DNA of 64,000 bases from Tanypteryx hageni (taxonomy: Eukaryota; Arthropoda; Insecta; Odonata; Petaluridae). A program made the translations under genes and the position numbers. Positions 11,060-23,097 of the stretch are shown one piece after another. The stretch is taken from assembly GCA_028673005.1 (NCBI GenBank), contig CM054114.1, positions 16,245,516-16,309,515 on the forward strand, read 5' to 3'. The notes under the pieces are model-generated. The model searched no databases. It saw only the letters and a list, made by a program, of their open reading frames with translations, and was not told where the DNA came from. Each line of letters starts with the position of its first letter. Position 1 is the stretch's first letter.

Positions 11060-11300
11060 ATTAACGAGTTATAGTTTCGGAGATAAAAATTCGAGAGTGC
11101 CCAATCTTTTGATACCGTTTCATACCTATTTTCCATAAAGAACGCTTTTGAAATCTCTGTGTATTCCATTTATGGAGTATAATTTTCCATCTTGTTTTTC
11201 ATTACGAGTCCAAAATCCATTCGTTTATGTATGCATGCTTTTACTCGCCATCATAGGTAAAAACAACATAATAACTAAATCTAATAAAAACCATTATAGA
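11060..11300. repeat. Interspersed repeat shared with 44228-44458 and 50270-50500
   Basis: The sequence around TATAGTTTCGG, then AACGCTTTTGAAATC and GTATTCCATTT, recurs diverged in both palindrome arms in corresponding order. The family is unknown and I see no coding content. Confidence 0.55.
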
Positions 11301-11501
11301 AAGCTCGTAAGAGTACAAGCTAAGTTAATGGTGGAAAGTAATTGGTGTTTGCAGGTAAGTTTACTACTGGCCTTGCTAAATCCTAGTATTGTGCCCAAGG
11401 TCTATTGAAATTTACGGGTCAGATCCGAGCATTCAAGAACAAGCCTTTAAAAATGCTTGTCTGAGGTATCTTCAATAGCCACAACTAGGTTTGAAAAATC
11501 A

Positions 11502-11536
11502 GATGCGCATTTTGGCTACAAAGCAACCTTCATCAG
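11502..11536 (-). ncRNA. Candidate hammerhead ribozyme core (Penelope-like type)
   Basis: The minus strand reads CTGATGA, then a stem GGTTGC-TTT-GTAGCC (with wobbles), then AAAA in place of the canonical GAAA, then a short helix ATG-CG-CAT and a C at the expected cleavage position. This is the hammerhead layout, and the order CTGATGAAGG…TTTGTAGCC is as I recall it from Penelope-like element terminal repeats. The G-to-A change in the core and a weak helix I in the flanks suggest an eroded, possibly inactive copy. Known: such ribozymes sit in the terminal repeats of Penelope-like elements. Confidence 0.6.
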
Positions 11537-11559
11537 TGGTAATTCACCAAAAATAGATG

Positions 11560-12890
11560 ATATCTATTATATGGAATCAGACTTTTATATACAGAAATCA
11601 GAATGATTGTATTATTTTATTTCAGTGGCTAATGCATATATATTTTATCTGCCAATTATATTGTAACAATTCCTTTTCCCGAAAGAATATATTTTAAACA
11701 AGATAAGAGAATAAAAATAACGAAAAGAGAAAAAGATTGGGCATTTTTCGTATCTTGAAATCGATACGTTTTCCTTAGTCCCTTTATTTTCTAGGCCTTT
11801 TCCACCTCGTTCACCCTCGGCACCTTATCTAATGAAATGTAATCACAAGGAAACAAGTTGAAGCCATATTTTTCCTCTGTTATCACACTTTTTGTGCCCC
11901 ATTTCAATCTCAGAAAATCTGAAACGTTGATAATACATCATTCATATAACATTTTATGATTTCAAGGTTGGGAATTGGATTATCAAAATATTTTTATCAC
12001 CTTTTCCAATTATTATTTTCTATTTTTCAGGTAATAGGTCCCAACAGTTTTTCAGGTCCTTTAAGATCATTCAGAAAGAATTGTTATCTCCACATATGTA
12101 TCTGTTTGCCATATCTATTACTTGTACTCTAATGAAGTGATAATTAGATCAGTTTCAATATTACAAAGTGAGCTAGAAAAAATCCAATTATTATCTTATT
12201 CGTAGCACCATTTGAGGTTATTATTTACGTTCGCTTCGGTCAAATAAAAACTTATTTCGAAATTTAATTTCAATCTAGGAATGATGTACAAAAGTTCAAT
12301 TTTCTTTGTAGTTAACGTGGGAATTGACACGTATTCTATCAATGATACCGATAAAGAAAATCGTGGTTGTGTTCGTTGCCTCATGCAATCTAAAGAAACC
12401 AGTTTGGATTGTTTCTTCCTGAGCCTATTTTCCAAAATCAGTGATTTTCAGTGACTCCATTAATTGCTTATGCCAATGAAACTCCCAACTCTGATTGCGT
12501 TAAACCACTGTTTCACAAACAATGTTTCTTTTATCCTTAAAATATATAACATCATTTACTTAGATTCTGAACATAAAAATGCATCAACACAAACACAATT
12601 ACAGACCCAGTAGCTGAAGATCTATTGGATAAGAGAATGCTACTTGTATCTCCGGTCATTCAGCCAATGAAGCTAGGTATATCAAACTAAAAACTTTCTT
12701 ATGTAATCATGTTTGGAAAGTATAAAACTGATTGATTCGTAAAAGTTGTCTGGTTTAATTAGCTATTTAATCCATTATATCATTTTGTACTGCAGGATAT
12801 AAACTCATGGCAATGTGATAACTAACCTCAAAAGGCTCCATCATAATTCTCCGAACCAATGACCTGGTAGGGCATCTTCATCATCCCCCC
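11560..12890. other. Intron-like AT-rich DNA, nothing recognised
   Basis: No exon-like frame, transposase motif or clear repeat seen. Confidence 0.5.
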
Positions 12891-12962
12891 TCCATATTGC
12901 CTCACACTCCCCAATCCCTTCTCTCACTCCCCTCTCTCCACTCCATCAAATTCCTCCTCTAC

Positions 12963-13394
12963 CTCCAACTCCCACCACCCCCATCCCCGAAAACTCCTCC
13001 ACACCCTCCTTCCCTCCACCCTCTCCACACCCTGCACACCATCCACACCCTCCACCACACCCACAACCCCATCCACAACCTCCACCCCATCCACACCCTC
13101 CACACCATCCACAACCTCCGCATCATCCACATGCTCCACATCCTCCACACCCTCCACCACATTCACATTCTCCACACCCTCCACACCAACCACCCCATCC
13201 ACAACCTCCACATCCTCCACACCCTCCACATTCTCCACATCTTCCACACCATCCACACCCTCCACATCGTCCACATCCACCACATCCTCCACACCCTCCT
13301 CATCCTCCACACCCTCCACACCCTCCACGTCCTTCACACCCTCCAACCCCTCCTCCTCTGCCACCTCCTCCCCAACCCTAGCTCTCTCCTGCAC
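12963..13394 (-). repeat. Minisatellite with a long open frame; possible exon
   Basis: Imperfect 9-bp units, (GTGGAGGGT)-like on the minus strand, run over about 13000-13370. The minus frame is open for 156 codons and encodes a Val-Glu-Asp/Gly tripeptide-type repeat (VEGVEDVEGVE and similar). A reasonable acceptor (TTATTTCAG) lies directly at 13395, and a GAG|GTAGAG donor at 12963 would give a 432-nt, phase 0-0 exon. That would fit between the exons at 26271 and 11046. An open frame is also what a 9-bp repeat produces by chance, so coding status is unproven. Confidence 0.4.
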
Positions 13395-13399
13395 CTGAA

Positions 13400-14260
13400 A
13401 TAAATGCCAGAATAAATCAATTAAGGAATGAATTGCTAAATATTAACTTCTTTTTAGATTCTGCAAAGCTCTATGAAAAATCAAAATTGTTAAACTAAAT
13501 ACTAATAAACATAACTCGGCACAATTCTCATTTCTTGTTCCTACTGTTCAGCCAGTAATGCTATATCAAACTACACCCACTTGACGCCCTTAATTGGTGC
13601 CAGGAAAATCAGGCGCTAACTGAAACAGCGCTATTCGGAACACGTACATCCATAACAAATGAAGTTTTTAATTCGTTCCTGAGATTCTGTTAATGGAAAT
13701 GAAAATGGTAATATTTTACAAATAATACACCAATGTATAATTTGTTAACCATATTACGTAACGTATAATAGGTCATAATTTGCATTGCAATTATATTTAA
13801 ATTGCACAATAAAACTTGAATATAAATGAAGATCATACTGCATTTTACGGAACTTATGTTGATCTCATGTGGGATATGAGCTTTAATGGGGTTAGAGCAG
13901 AATTTTCAAAGTATGAGCCGCAAAATGTTGAAAATGGGCCGCAAGGACCTTACCCACAAAACTTATAGTTCCTTGATGGGTAAAAGGTTATTACCAAATC
14001 AGTCGAATACCATCCTTACAAAATTTCCCACCCATTCCCGCTGTTAGAGCACTTGTCATTGTTCTACCCCTTTCTCAAAAACTGACCTACTGCAGCACCC
14101 TCGTGCAGCAAAGGAGCACCATCTGCTTCCTCACGAATTATTTTCCTGGAAAATGCAAAGCGTATTTTACGAAGTTTCATTCTCGATAATCTTATATCTG
14201 AGGATAAATTTTGTTGAAGTTATATTTCCGGAAACCTATCCTATTGTTAATTACAACTAA
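13400..14260. other. Intron-like DNA with a GGGCCGC-type element end
   Basis: Mostly featureless AT-rich DNA. Near 13890-13960 a patch reading GAGCCGCAAAA … GGGCCGCAAGGA resembles the inverse of a patch at 17050-17110 (GGGCCGCAG … AACCCCTG). They could be the two ends of one old hAT-like element. Confidence 0.35.
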
Positions 14261-14267
14261 TTCAAAA

Positions 14268-15560
14268 CGGAGAAATCTCCCAATAACCATAAAAATAATA
14301 AAAAGGAAAAACACACGCCGGTTGAGGAGAAATTACTCCACGCCAGGGACCTAGCACACGCTATCTCAGACACACTCCGGGTTAATGGGAAACTACTCCA
14401 TGCCAGAGACTTTTTCTCACACACGCACAAAACATAAAATAATTTAGTGAGCACATGAAACACTTTGATGACATCGATATTGACAATAACATGTCTGAAG
14501 AAACATTTACTAAACAAGAACCCAATCTCTTGAGCAAAGAATTTAACTTTTGTCTCCTTTACATAGAACCTTATTTAGATAATATTATAGGCATTGAATA
14601 ATCCATTAAAAACCTTGATGATACTACCATAAATCACGTAAGAGCTGCTTGAACAATACAACTGGAATATAATATAAAAAACAACACTACAAATCACCTT
14701 CCCAGTCCCGATTACAAACTCATCAAACTTTTAAAATTAAAAGACTTTTTATTTAAAAGCCGATAAAGGAAATTCCGTTGGCATCGTGTCATGAATCAGC
14801 AAGATTATTTTGATAAAGTTGAACAATTATTTGAAAACGGACCTTATTCACTTCTCAACAGAAATTCTTTTAATCAAATGATTTTTTCTACCAAGGACAC
14901 CATAAAAGAAAAAACTGCCTACAACTCAGAAGAGGTCTTACATTATAAGATTACGGTTTCAAATCCTACCATTTCAATGTCACATTGTTTACCTTAAGTT
15001 CACAAACCCGGAATTTCTGAGACCTATTGCTTCATATATTGATTTCCACACTTATCTCCTTTATAAATGGATAGTTGGCGAATTTAAAAACCTGAAGATT
15101 CATTGACACTGCCAAAAATGTAATACTTAGTGATTCCCAAGCGTTAGATTCTTTTGATGTCACGTCTCTCTTTCCTAGCATCCCAATAAATACTACACTT
15201 AGTTTTCTCGCTTCCCCCGACATCCATTGAATAAATTAACTCTTCTAAATTCTGCATGGGACAAACATTTTTCCTATTCTATAAAAACATTTACAAACAT
15301 CAGGATTGGGCAGCCATTGGGAATCAACTTTCACCTTTTGGCCAATTTATTCATGAACTTCTTTGAACAGAAACACAATTAGTTTCCAATAGGAACCCAG
15401 AGAGTGTGACTGCAGGAGTGTTAGGCCCCTGGCGCAGAGTAATTTCCCTTAAACCGGCGTGTGAGCAGTCCCTTTTTACTATTTTTATGGTTATTAGGAG
15501 GTTTCACCATTTTTCATTACTACCAATCTTTACTGCTTCTTTTTTACCCAAAACTCCTGC
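14268..15560 (+). mobile_element. Penelope-like element remnant with inverted terminal repeats
   Basis: A central plus-strand RT remnant (about 14780-15390) shows FTNPEFLRPIASYIDFHTYLL…K in one frame and DSFDVTSLFPSIPI in another. This is the Penelope-like order RPI…YLLAKF … SFDVTSLFxxIP, broken by frameshifts and stops. It is bracketed by copies of one repeat: inverted at 14268-14420 and direct at 15405-15560 (shared words CCCTGGCG, AGTAATTTC, ACCGGCGTGTG, TTTATGGTTATT). The inverted copy carries a second partial unit. A lone third copy lies at 22555-22680. Complex inverted or tandem terminal repeats are characteristic of Penelope-like elements. Confidence 0.65.
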
Positions 15561-15883
15561 ATTGCCTTTCTTTAGTTACGACTGTAAGGTGAAAGTCTTA
15601 AAATCAATTTTTTGGGATGTCATCAAACTAATACCATAGTAAGATTACTCGTGTGAATAGAGAAAGGAAAGTGATTTGTCAGTATATTTCTTTCCTTTGA
15701 TGACAAGAATAGAAAACTATCTGAAATCCATGTAATAATTCTTTATATTCTACCATATTTGCCAGATGATTTTTGCCATCATGTAATTTCCAACTCTACT
15801 TTGCAATAAGATAAACAGGATTGTTATTTTACTGGCGTAACTCATTTTCGAATAGCGTTGTATAAATACTTTTTCGATTAATA

Positions 15884-15884
<1 letters not shown>

Positions 15885-15950
<66 letters not shown>
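15885..15950. repeat. (TA)n microsatellite
   Basis: Pure TA run of about 60 bp. Confidence 0.95.
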
Positions 15951-15952
<2 letters not shown>

Positions 15953-17100
15953 ACCATAAGGATTATTTTATTATACAGAGTAGCTATCGATCATTTCAAT
16001 CTGCCTAGTAATATCAAGGCATTGAAAGAAATGTCTTGCATATTTGTGCGCTTCAGCTTTAAAATAATTTATTGGCGTAAATAGTGTGGTAATAAGGCAG
16101 TAAAATAGTTTTTAATTAATATCTAATGAGTTCCAAATAAAATCAGCGGAAATTCTATTTGAAAAGGAACTAATTATTAAGTTTTTCTGTTATTAAATTG
16201 CGCTCGCTTCTTGGATGATTCCATTTTCCAGTTTAATTATATTGTATTGTATGACATGCTGATTAATTTCTAGACTGGTTTCCAAAGGATTTGTTTTACC
16301 TAAAACTTTAAAATATCTTAAAATTGTGATATCGGAGCGAGATTTGTACTGTTCTAAGGGGAAAAGAATGTAAATTCTAATTCTTATCACAGAAATTTGG
16401 TAATTGATCATATTTTCTCGAAAGTCTACCAAAACGTACCGCTTTTGCATTTTAAATCGCATTTTATCGGATTGTTGCCATGGAGACGACTATTACCGAA
16501 CTCGGCTTGAGCATAGACGAGTGAACAAATGAATTATTTTCTTTTCCGCTCGACTACCATTCAGCAATGGACACTTAATCCATACATGTTAGAGTATAAA
16601 CAATAGCGTTAATTACATTAGTTTATTTAAAATAATACATGCAAAATACTACTATAATGTCAGAAAGAGATTTTGACATTGCTTTTAGTATTTTAAACCT
16701 GATAATACTCTATTAATTTGTTTTTGCAATTTTTCTCTATCATTGATAAACTATGAATTGCAAATGGTATTTATGCCATGGGAATTCCTTGGAATGACTA
16801 ACACATAGTGAAACATTTCCTGCCATTATAAGTAATCAATTAGGGATGTAAACTTTGGAAAACCAGCCTGCATTAGTCCTGGTTTCAGCTCTGTATTTCT
16901 GGTTTAAAAGCAGCGCATATATATTCTATGTGTGAAATGTTACTTTTGTACTCTATGTACGAAAGATTTAATTAATTTACGCTATTTTCTGTCGCAGGTT
17001 AACTAATTATTAATTTATATGTAGCAATTTATGAATACAAATTTTTGTGGGCCGCAACATATATGTTCATATTTTACAGGGCCGCAGAGAAAAAAGTTTC
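15951..17100. other. No gene seen
   Basis: AT-rich DNA. An 89-codon minus frame at 16193-16462 has no recognisable domain and no splice context. Confidence 0.45.
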
Positions 17101-17109
17101 AAAACCCCT

Positions 17110-17330
17110 GTGGTCTTGACAAATAAAAGAACGAGGAATGAGACCAAATACAGGAAGAATTCAAATATCTTGGTATTGCATTAAAAAAAACTGAACAACC
17201 GAATAGGGAGCAATAAACAAAAAATACAAAGCACGAAAGGAATGCAAACATATTTTAATTTAATGAGCGAAATGCTGGGACGAAGGCATGTGTCCTGAAA
17301 TTAAACATTTAATTTAACCTCAAGAGTTTA
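17110..17330 (+). pseudogene. Possible non-LTR RT fragment
   Basis: The plus frame reads QEEFKYLGIALKKTE, which resembles the FKYLG motif downstream of the non-LTR RT palm. It is short, isolated and followed by stops. Confidence 0.3.
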
Positions 17331-17744
17331 GATTTTCCCCTTTTTCTTCTCTGACTGCCGGTTATCAGTCATTATCTATTTTATTTAAAGGGAAAATATA
17401 TTTTAAATAAAGTTCACTCTATATTTTGACCTACATAAACAGCGACAAGTGCACACAGAACCAACCATCAAGCAACTGTAAATACTGATGTCTTGTGTGT
17501 TGTAAATGCTCAGTGGACATCACATATTACACCAGAAATTTTGAAGAGTGTTAATATGGAATGCGCGAGCGCAATTCAGATAAAGTTATTAAATTATTTA
17601 GTTAAAAGTCCCGGGATGTCGTTATTCGAAAATGTCGCATACTAGCTCAGTCCCGCGGTTGTTAGAGGCCCATGGTAACTCTGTCCCACGCACAGGCACT
17701 AGATTCATGGAATGAGACGTTTCGCCGCGAGATACGGTTCGCCG

Positions 17745-19232
17745 CCGTCGTTAATGAATTTTTAGTGTAATGGAAAGAATAGGCTGAATCGATTTCAAGG
17801 AAATTTGGTATATAGAATCTTCACATAAATACAGTAGGCGTTTGGATTTTGTGCCTAAACTATCCAGCAGAAGTGTATATTGCAACTTGAAACATTTGTT
17901 TTCATGATTCCGGAATAGATTAGCCGAACCAGTTTCAACTAAATTTGTTAAATATAATCTTCTAAAAAATAGGTGAATAAGTGTTATATGAAGACGGCAT
18001 CAAAGCAGCAGTGATGCCACTACTGCAAATTATTTTTTTTTGTTTTCATGAATTTATTTAGGTCTGGTCAAACGGATGCCACAGAAATTTTGTATGAAGG
18101 AGGTGCGCAACACATTAAAATGAAATCAAGACGTGTTTTATAGATATAAAATTCATGACTGCACATACAAGGAATAAAATTCTTTACGTTTTGCATAACT
18201 TTCAACGATATTTAATATTTATAGGATATAAATATATTCAAAACCATAGCGGCCATAACGGCATATTTGTTTCAGATCAGACATACGGGTGCGCCATAAT
18301 AACAAATTAAACTCTTAATGACGGTATTGAACGGAATTGGATTCTACGCATTCTCGTCCAAAGCCATGAATTTTATTAGTGCTTTTCGTCATTGCTGAAA
18401 AGCACTATTATCTAAGTGATGTCCGTCCGTCCGTACGCATATATCAGGGAAGAATCGGATAAATCGATTTCAACCAAATTTGGTACATAGAATACTGACA
18501 TAAATTAATGACCAAAATAACATGTTTGGGCCAACTCGACTAATCAGGGGTGCCACAATTGCAAAGTTATACATTTCGGTAGTTATGAATTTGGATGGAT
18601 TTAACTTAACCGATTACAAAGAAATTTTTTTTAAAGAGGCATGCAACATAATATGACAAATAAATATTTTTGTATAGTTATAGAAAACAGGGCTGCCATA
18701 ATACAAGGAACAAAATAATTTTCTTTTTACAGGTATTTGTGTTGAACTATCTACATCAATTTTAACCAAATTTAACATTTACAATAAAAACATATAAAAA
18801 ACATGTTAGCGTATTAAACTGAATAAGCCAAACAGGAGAGTCACAATTACAAATTAAACTCTTTCAATTATTAAAGATTTGAAAGTAATTGGCTAAAAGG
18901 ATTTCAATTAATTTTTTATATAAGATGTTTACAATATAACATAACGAAATCAAGAAAATTAAAGCGGAGCTCAAGAGCATGGCAACAACAATAAAAGGTT
19001 AAATAATATTTTTACACGTATTTCTAGTGAATTGACTTCATGGATTTTAACAAATTATGGAATATATAATCTTCATATAAATAAATAACCAAAATATTAT
19101 ATTTCAACCATGTCGACTAAACAGGGATACCACAATATCAAGGTAAGATTTTTTCTGTAAGTATGAATTTGGAAGGTATTGGCTAAACGGATCTCAATGA
19201 ACTTTCGTTTGTATGTTATGGTATGTTGTAAA

Positions 19233-19278
<46 letters not shown>

Positions 19279-19814
19279 TTAATTGAAATCCATTCAGCCA
19301 ATTCCTGCCAAATCCTTAATTACAGAAAGTTTAATTTGTAATTGTGGCACCTGTTTGGCTGATTCGGTTTAAATATGCTAATGTAGTTTTGTATATATGT
19401 GGATATTATAAATATTAAATTTGGTTGAAACTGATGCGGTCAGTTAAAGACAAATACGTGTAAAAGATTTTTTTATTCCTTGTATTGTGGCAGCCCTGCT
19501 CACTCTATCTATCCAAAAATCTTGATTTTGTTATTTGATGTTGCACGCCTCTTTAATACAGAATTTCGTTCAAATCGGTTTAGCCAATTCATTCGAAAGT
19601 TCGAATTACCGAAATGTTTAACTTTGCAATTGTGGCACCCATGCTTGGTCGATCCGGTCCAAATATGTCATTTTGGTCATGTACTTATGTGAAAATTCTA
19701 GGTACCAAATTTGGTTGAAATCGGTGCCAGTTCTTTCCTGATATACGCGCACGGACTGACGGACGGACATCCACGAAGATAATAGTGCTTTTCAGCAGTG
19801 ACGAAAAGCACTAA
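17745..19814. repeat. Fold-back type element built from degenerate ~150-bp units
   Basis: Units containing variants of ATTTCAACCAAATTTGGTA, CAAAATAACATGTTTGGGC and GTGCCACAATTGCAAAGTTA recur about every 130-200 bp in one orientation from 17765 to about 19200. They recur in the opposite orientation from about 19275 to 19760. The 18376-19814 section is bounded by matching inverted ends, TTAGTGCTTTTCGTCA…GAAAAGCACTA, each itself a small hairpin. A TA microsatellite (19234-19274) lies near the turn. No transposase is visible. Confidence 0.6.
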
Positions 19815-20280
19815 AATGGGGGAGGGAAAGTGAAGGTAAACGATGGGTGTAATAAACAAGGTAAAATTCTTATTGTGATTTTAAAAGTTAAATATATCTG
19901 ACTTCTTATTCTAATGGGTAACTCGTAATTAAATTTTTCTGTCAACTCATCATGACGTTATCTTTCAGTTATTTATGTTATTATGGTAGGAAGGAAGGAA
20001 TAAGGAATCTCGGCACGACAGTCGATCTAGCATATTCCTTCGAAGTGATCGTATCGGATATACCTTGTATTAAATCGGTGATATTAAGTTCTAACGGAAG
20101 ATCTATTTCTTCATATTATGCTTGTTCATAAATTTGGTCCCTATAAACCATGTTTCCGAGATCAAATATATCTTTAAGCCTACCAGTCATTAACAAGATT
20201 TTGAAGTAGGTACTTATCCTACATCCAAATAATTGAAAATTGCAATTTTACGCTTTCTTGCACAAATATCGAAAAAACAC
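19815..20280. other. No gene seen
   Basis: AT-rich spacer between two repeats; nothing recognised. Confidence 0.45.
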
Positions 20281-20345
20281 CTTGCGACGAAAGGTCATTC
20301 GCGGCGAAACGGCTGCGGCGAAACGGCCGCGGCGAAACGTCCTAG
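20281..20345. repeat. GGCGAAACG-type short repeats
   Basis: Tandem variants of CGCGGCGAAACGG and GGCGAAACGTCC. Similar words (GCGCCGAAA, TTTCGGCGC) recur at 34860-35030, 42050-42140 and their right-arm counterparts. Confidence 0.6.
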
Positions 20346-20379
20346 ACCCCTAGATTCGATGGAAATAAAAAGTAATCGA

Positions 20380-21010
20380 CAAGAGAAATTTATGTTTATA
20401 AATGGCACCCTCATTTTCGACCAATGCGAACTTGGAACTTTTAGCTAGCATGGATATTATTTTTGTTGGTGGCACATTTAAAAAGTCAGGTTTTTACTAT
20501 CCACGGCATACCTTTGGTATTTTTCTTGCTTCCTAATAAAGGCGGTGAGGCTTTTCAATATTTAATCTCCTAATGGTTTAAACTCCAGTTAAATTTATCA
20601 CCAAGTATAGTGTACACGGATTTCCAGAAAGCTACTTTTCTTACAGACAGAAAAATGGGAAGGAAACTTTAGTTTCGCGCTGGGATTGAGTTAGTATGTC
20701 CTTCCGAAAACCCTTGGACGGAGTTAGTATTTTTTTTTGACCGCTGCTGGATGGAATTAGTATGCACCGACCTCAAGTCCTTGGCCGTACGAATTAATCA
20801 TAACTTTTTAATGCATTTCTGATGAGAATGCATCTCTGTTTAACACTGTACGTAGTTTCTCGACTATGCACGTCTTTTAATCGGTTTTCTACGGCAAATA
20901 TTAACGAAGTTGATATTTTTTGCTCAAAGGTACCATCCCAGTGGGTTTGTTTCCCGCGGTTTCTGCCACATTTAAACGCTCTTATGTATCACGAGGCGAC
21001 ATGACACCAT
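20380..21010 (+). pseudogene. MULE-like transposase remnant
   Basis: Broken plus frames read FINGTLIFDQCELGTFS, then FVGGTFKKSGFYYPRHTFGIF, LPNKGGEAFQYLI and IVYTDFQKA. They follow the order of MULE-type transposases (DGTFK, then LLPNKxxETY, then DFExA), with Gly replacing the first catalytic Asp. Several stops and frameshifts interrupt it. The short GGCGAAACG repeats directly upstream may belong to the same element. Confidence 0.45.
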
Positions 21011-21255
21011 TTTGTTCTCATTACAACTACTATGAGTTTTAATTTCGTCCCGCTTGATTTTTGCGCTTGAAATAAAAAATATGTGACACTAAATTTTTGC
21101 ATTTAGCTGTTACAAAAGTAATAGATTTTAAAGATCAATGGTCAAGTTCAGCCAACTTATTACCGTATTTATCGCAACACTGCGTATGTTCCAGTTTACG
21201 TTCTGATGAGAGATCCCATGTGAATAGGGTGATCAGATGCTGATCGTCACAACCG

Positions 21256-23097
21256 GGACAATATGAGTTTTGAAGGAGAAAATCCGGGACATTAAAAAAA
21301 CACGGGACAATGGAAATTTCGCTATTTTTAGATTTTCTATATTTGAAATAAAGACGTCTAGAAAAGAGGAAATACATTTCTAATCACTTTAATAGCATTT
21401 TAATTTATATATTTCATGAATAATTTAAAAGTATTATAATAAAGTAGCCAAAGGTTTTTTCAGTCATATTTTAGAGTTCTTCTATCTGCCATAATTAAAT
21501 TTTGATTCTTTTTATCATCTCACAAAAATCTTACCAGGTCAAATGTAAGTTACATTTACATTTCCAAAATGCAATCGTTTGGCTTTACATAGAGAAGATT
21601 TCGTTTATCAAAGGGGAAAACAAGGGAGTCACAGTAAGATGCGTAAAGAAAATCTGCAGGAAGAGCATATCCATCGGAGCGGGACCATATTTGCTTGGTG
21701 GGAACTTGGAATAGATATTTTTCTGTCAGTAGCGTTGGCGTGGATATTGAAGTATCTAACATCTGTTACTGTTAGGGAAACGATACATTGCCATGAGACA
21801 ATCAGGCGACTTATATATTGTCTCAGGGAGCTTTGTCCGCGTGATTGGAGGGGAATTCGTCTCAAATTGGAGGTCCAGGACACATAGTTGAGATTGATGA
21901 GAGCGCTTTTGCCCATCGTAAATATAACCGTGGGCGACTGACTAGGACTAAATGGATAGTCGGAGGAATTGACAGGAGGACACGCAACACATTCCAATTC
22001 CTGGTTAAAAACAGGAATTCCAAACTGTGTTATTTTCCGATTCGTAGGCAAAGGATCGGTGCTCAAGACCGTGGCGAGGATACTCGGAGCTAGAAGCCTT
22101 GGGGTATCACCACCATAGAGTGAATCGCTCAAAGAATTTTGTGAATCCAGAAGACACCAGGACTCATACTAAAATACCGAGTGTTACTGGGTGGTGGTAA
22201 AGAGGGATATAAGGAGGAGGTCAGGTAGAAATAATTTCACCAGATTCTATGGAAGCATATTTCATAGAATACATGGAAAAAAAGAGGCATGCTACGAAGG
22301 TAGGGCTATTCTTTCATTTAATGGACGCTATTAAGTGTTTCTACCCGAATTAAGTACAGGTAGCTGAAATTATTTTATTGAATTATTTTGCTTGGCAAGG
22401 CTCCTTAAAAGCCGCTAGGTGATATTTGTATATAGTCCGTGTTAATTGTGCTCCGACAAGCATCATTTTAGAGCGGCCTAAGGGATTTATTTACGTAAAT
22501 GTAATTGATTTTGTGTGTGGGTGTGTGGGTGGGTGCGCGTGCGTGCGTGACATTGTGTGAGTGTTCGGTCCCTGGTGTGAAGTAATTTCCTCTATACCGG
22601 TGTGTATTTGTTTATTTAATTTTTAATTTTTATGGTTATAAGGAAGTTTCTCCTTTTTCCTTTTTTAATGTAGCTTTTTGTTTGCCATTCCGGCACTTTA
22701 TGAAACTGTGGAAAGAATATTTTCACAAATAAATGTTTAGTAGTCTGATGAACAAAATCGTCTGTATGTAAAACCAATCGATTGCATTTTGTTATGTAAA
22801 TTTAACTTACATTTGACTTGTTAAGACTTTTATGAGATGATAAAAATGGATCCAAATTTGATTAAGGCAGATAGAAGAACTCTAGAATATGACTGAAAAG
22901 CCTTTGGCTAATTTATTGTAATACTGTCAAATTATCCATGAAATATATTAATTAAATTGCTTTTAAATTATAAATAAAAATGTACCTCCTCTTTTCTAAA
23001 CGTTTTTATTTCAAATATAGAAAATCTAAAAATAGCAAAATATCCTATGTCCCGTTTTTTTTGTCCCGGATTTTCTGCTTCAAAACTCCTTTTGTCC
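21256..23097 (+). mobile_element. Merlin-like (IS1016-type) transposon with ~355-bp inverted repeats
   Basis: Inverted repeats occupy 21256-21613 and 22745-23097 (shared outer words GAGTTTTGAAG and AAAATCCGGGAC, and a long shared interior). Between them a plus-strand transposase remnant reads SIGAGTIFAWWELGIDIFLS, LIYCLRELCP, then IGGPGHIVEIDESAFAHRKY and NRGRLTRTKWIVGGIDR (21850-21990). Further on come VNRSKNFVNPEDTRTHT and FFHLMDAIKCFYP. The first Asp of the DDE/D triad (EIDES) is intact. The block with the second Asp is lost and the usual NxIExxW block is altered; at least three frame changes are needed. A solo Penelope-like terminal repeat lies inside at 22555-22680. Confidence 0.7.

Noticed and set aside
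10791..11138. Plus-strand frames over 10791-11138
   Set aside because: They are antisense shadows of the Ala/Glu-rich minus-strand exon.
12827..12880. Possible exon ending MMEPFE before GTTAGT at 12826
   Set aside because: No usable acceptor or pyrimidine tract lies upstream, and the frame does not connect with the minisatellite frame.
12897..13403. 168-codon plus frame rich in His/Thr/Leu
   Set aside because: It is a by-product of the 9-bp minisatellite; no splice or start context supports it on the plus strand.
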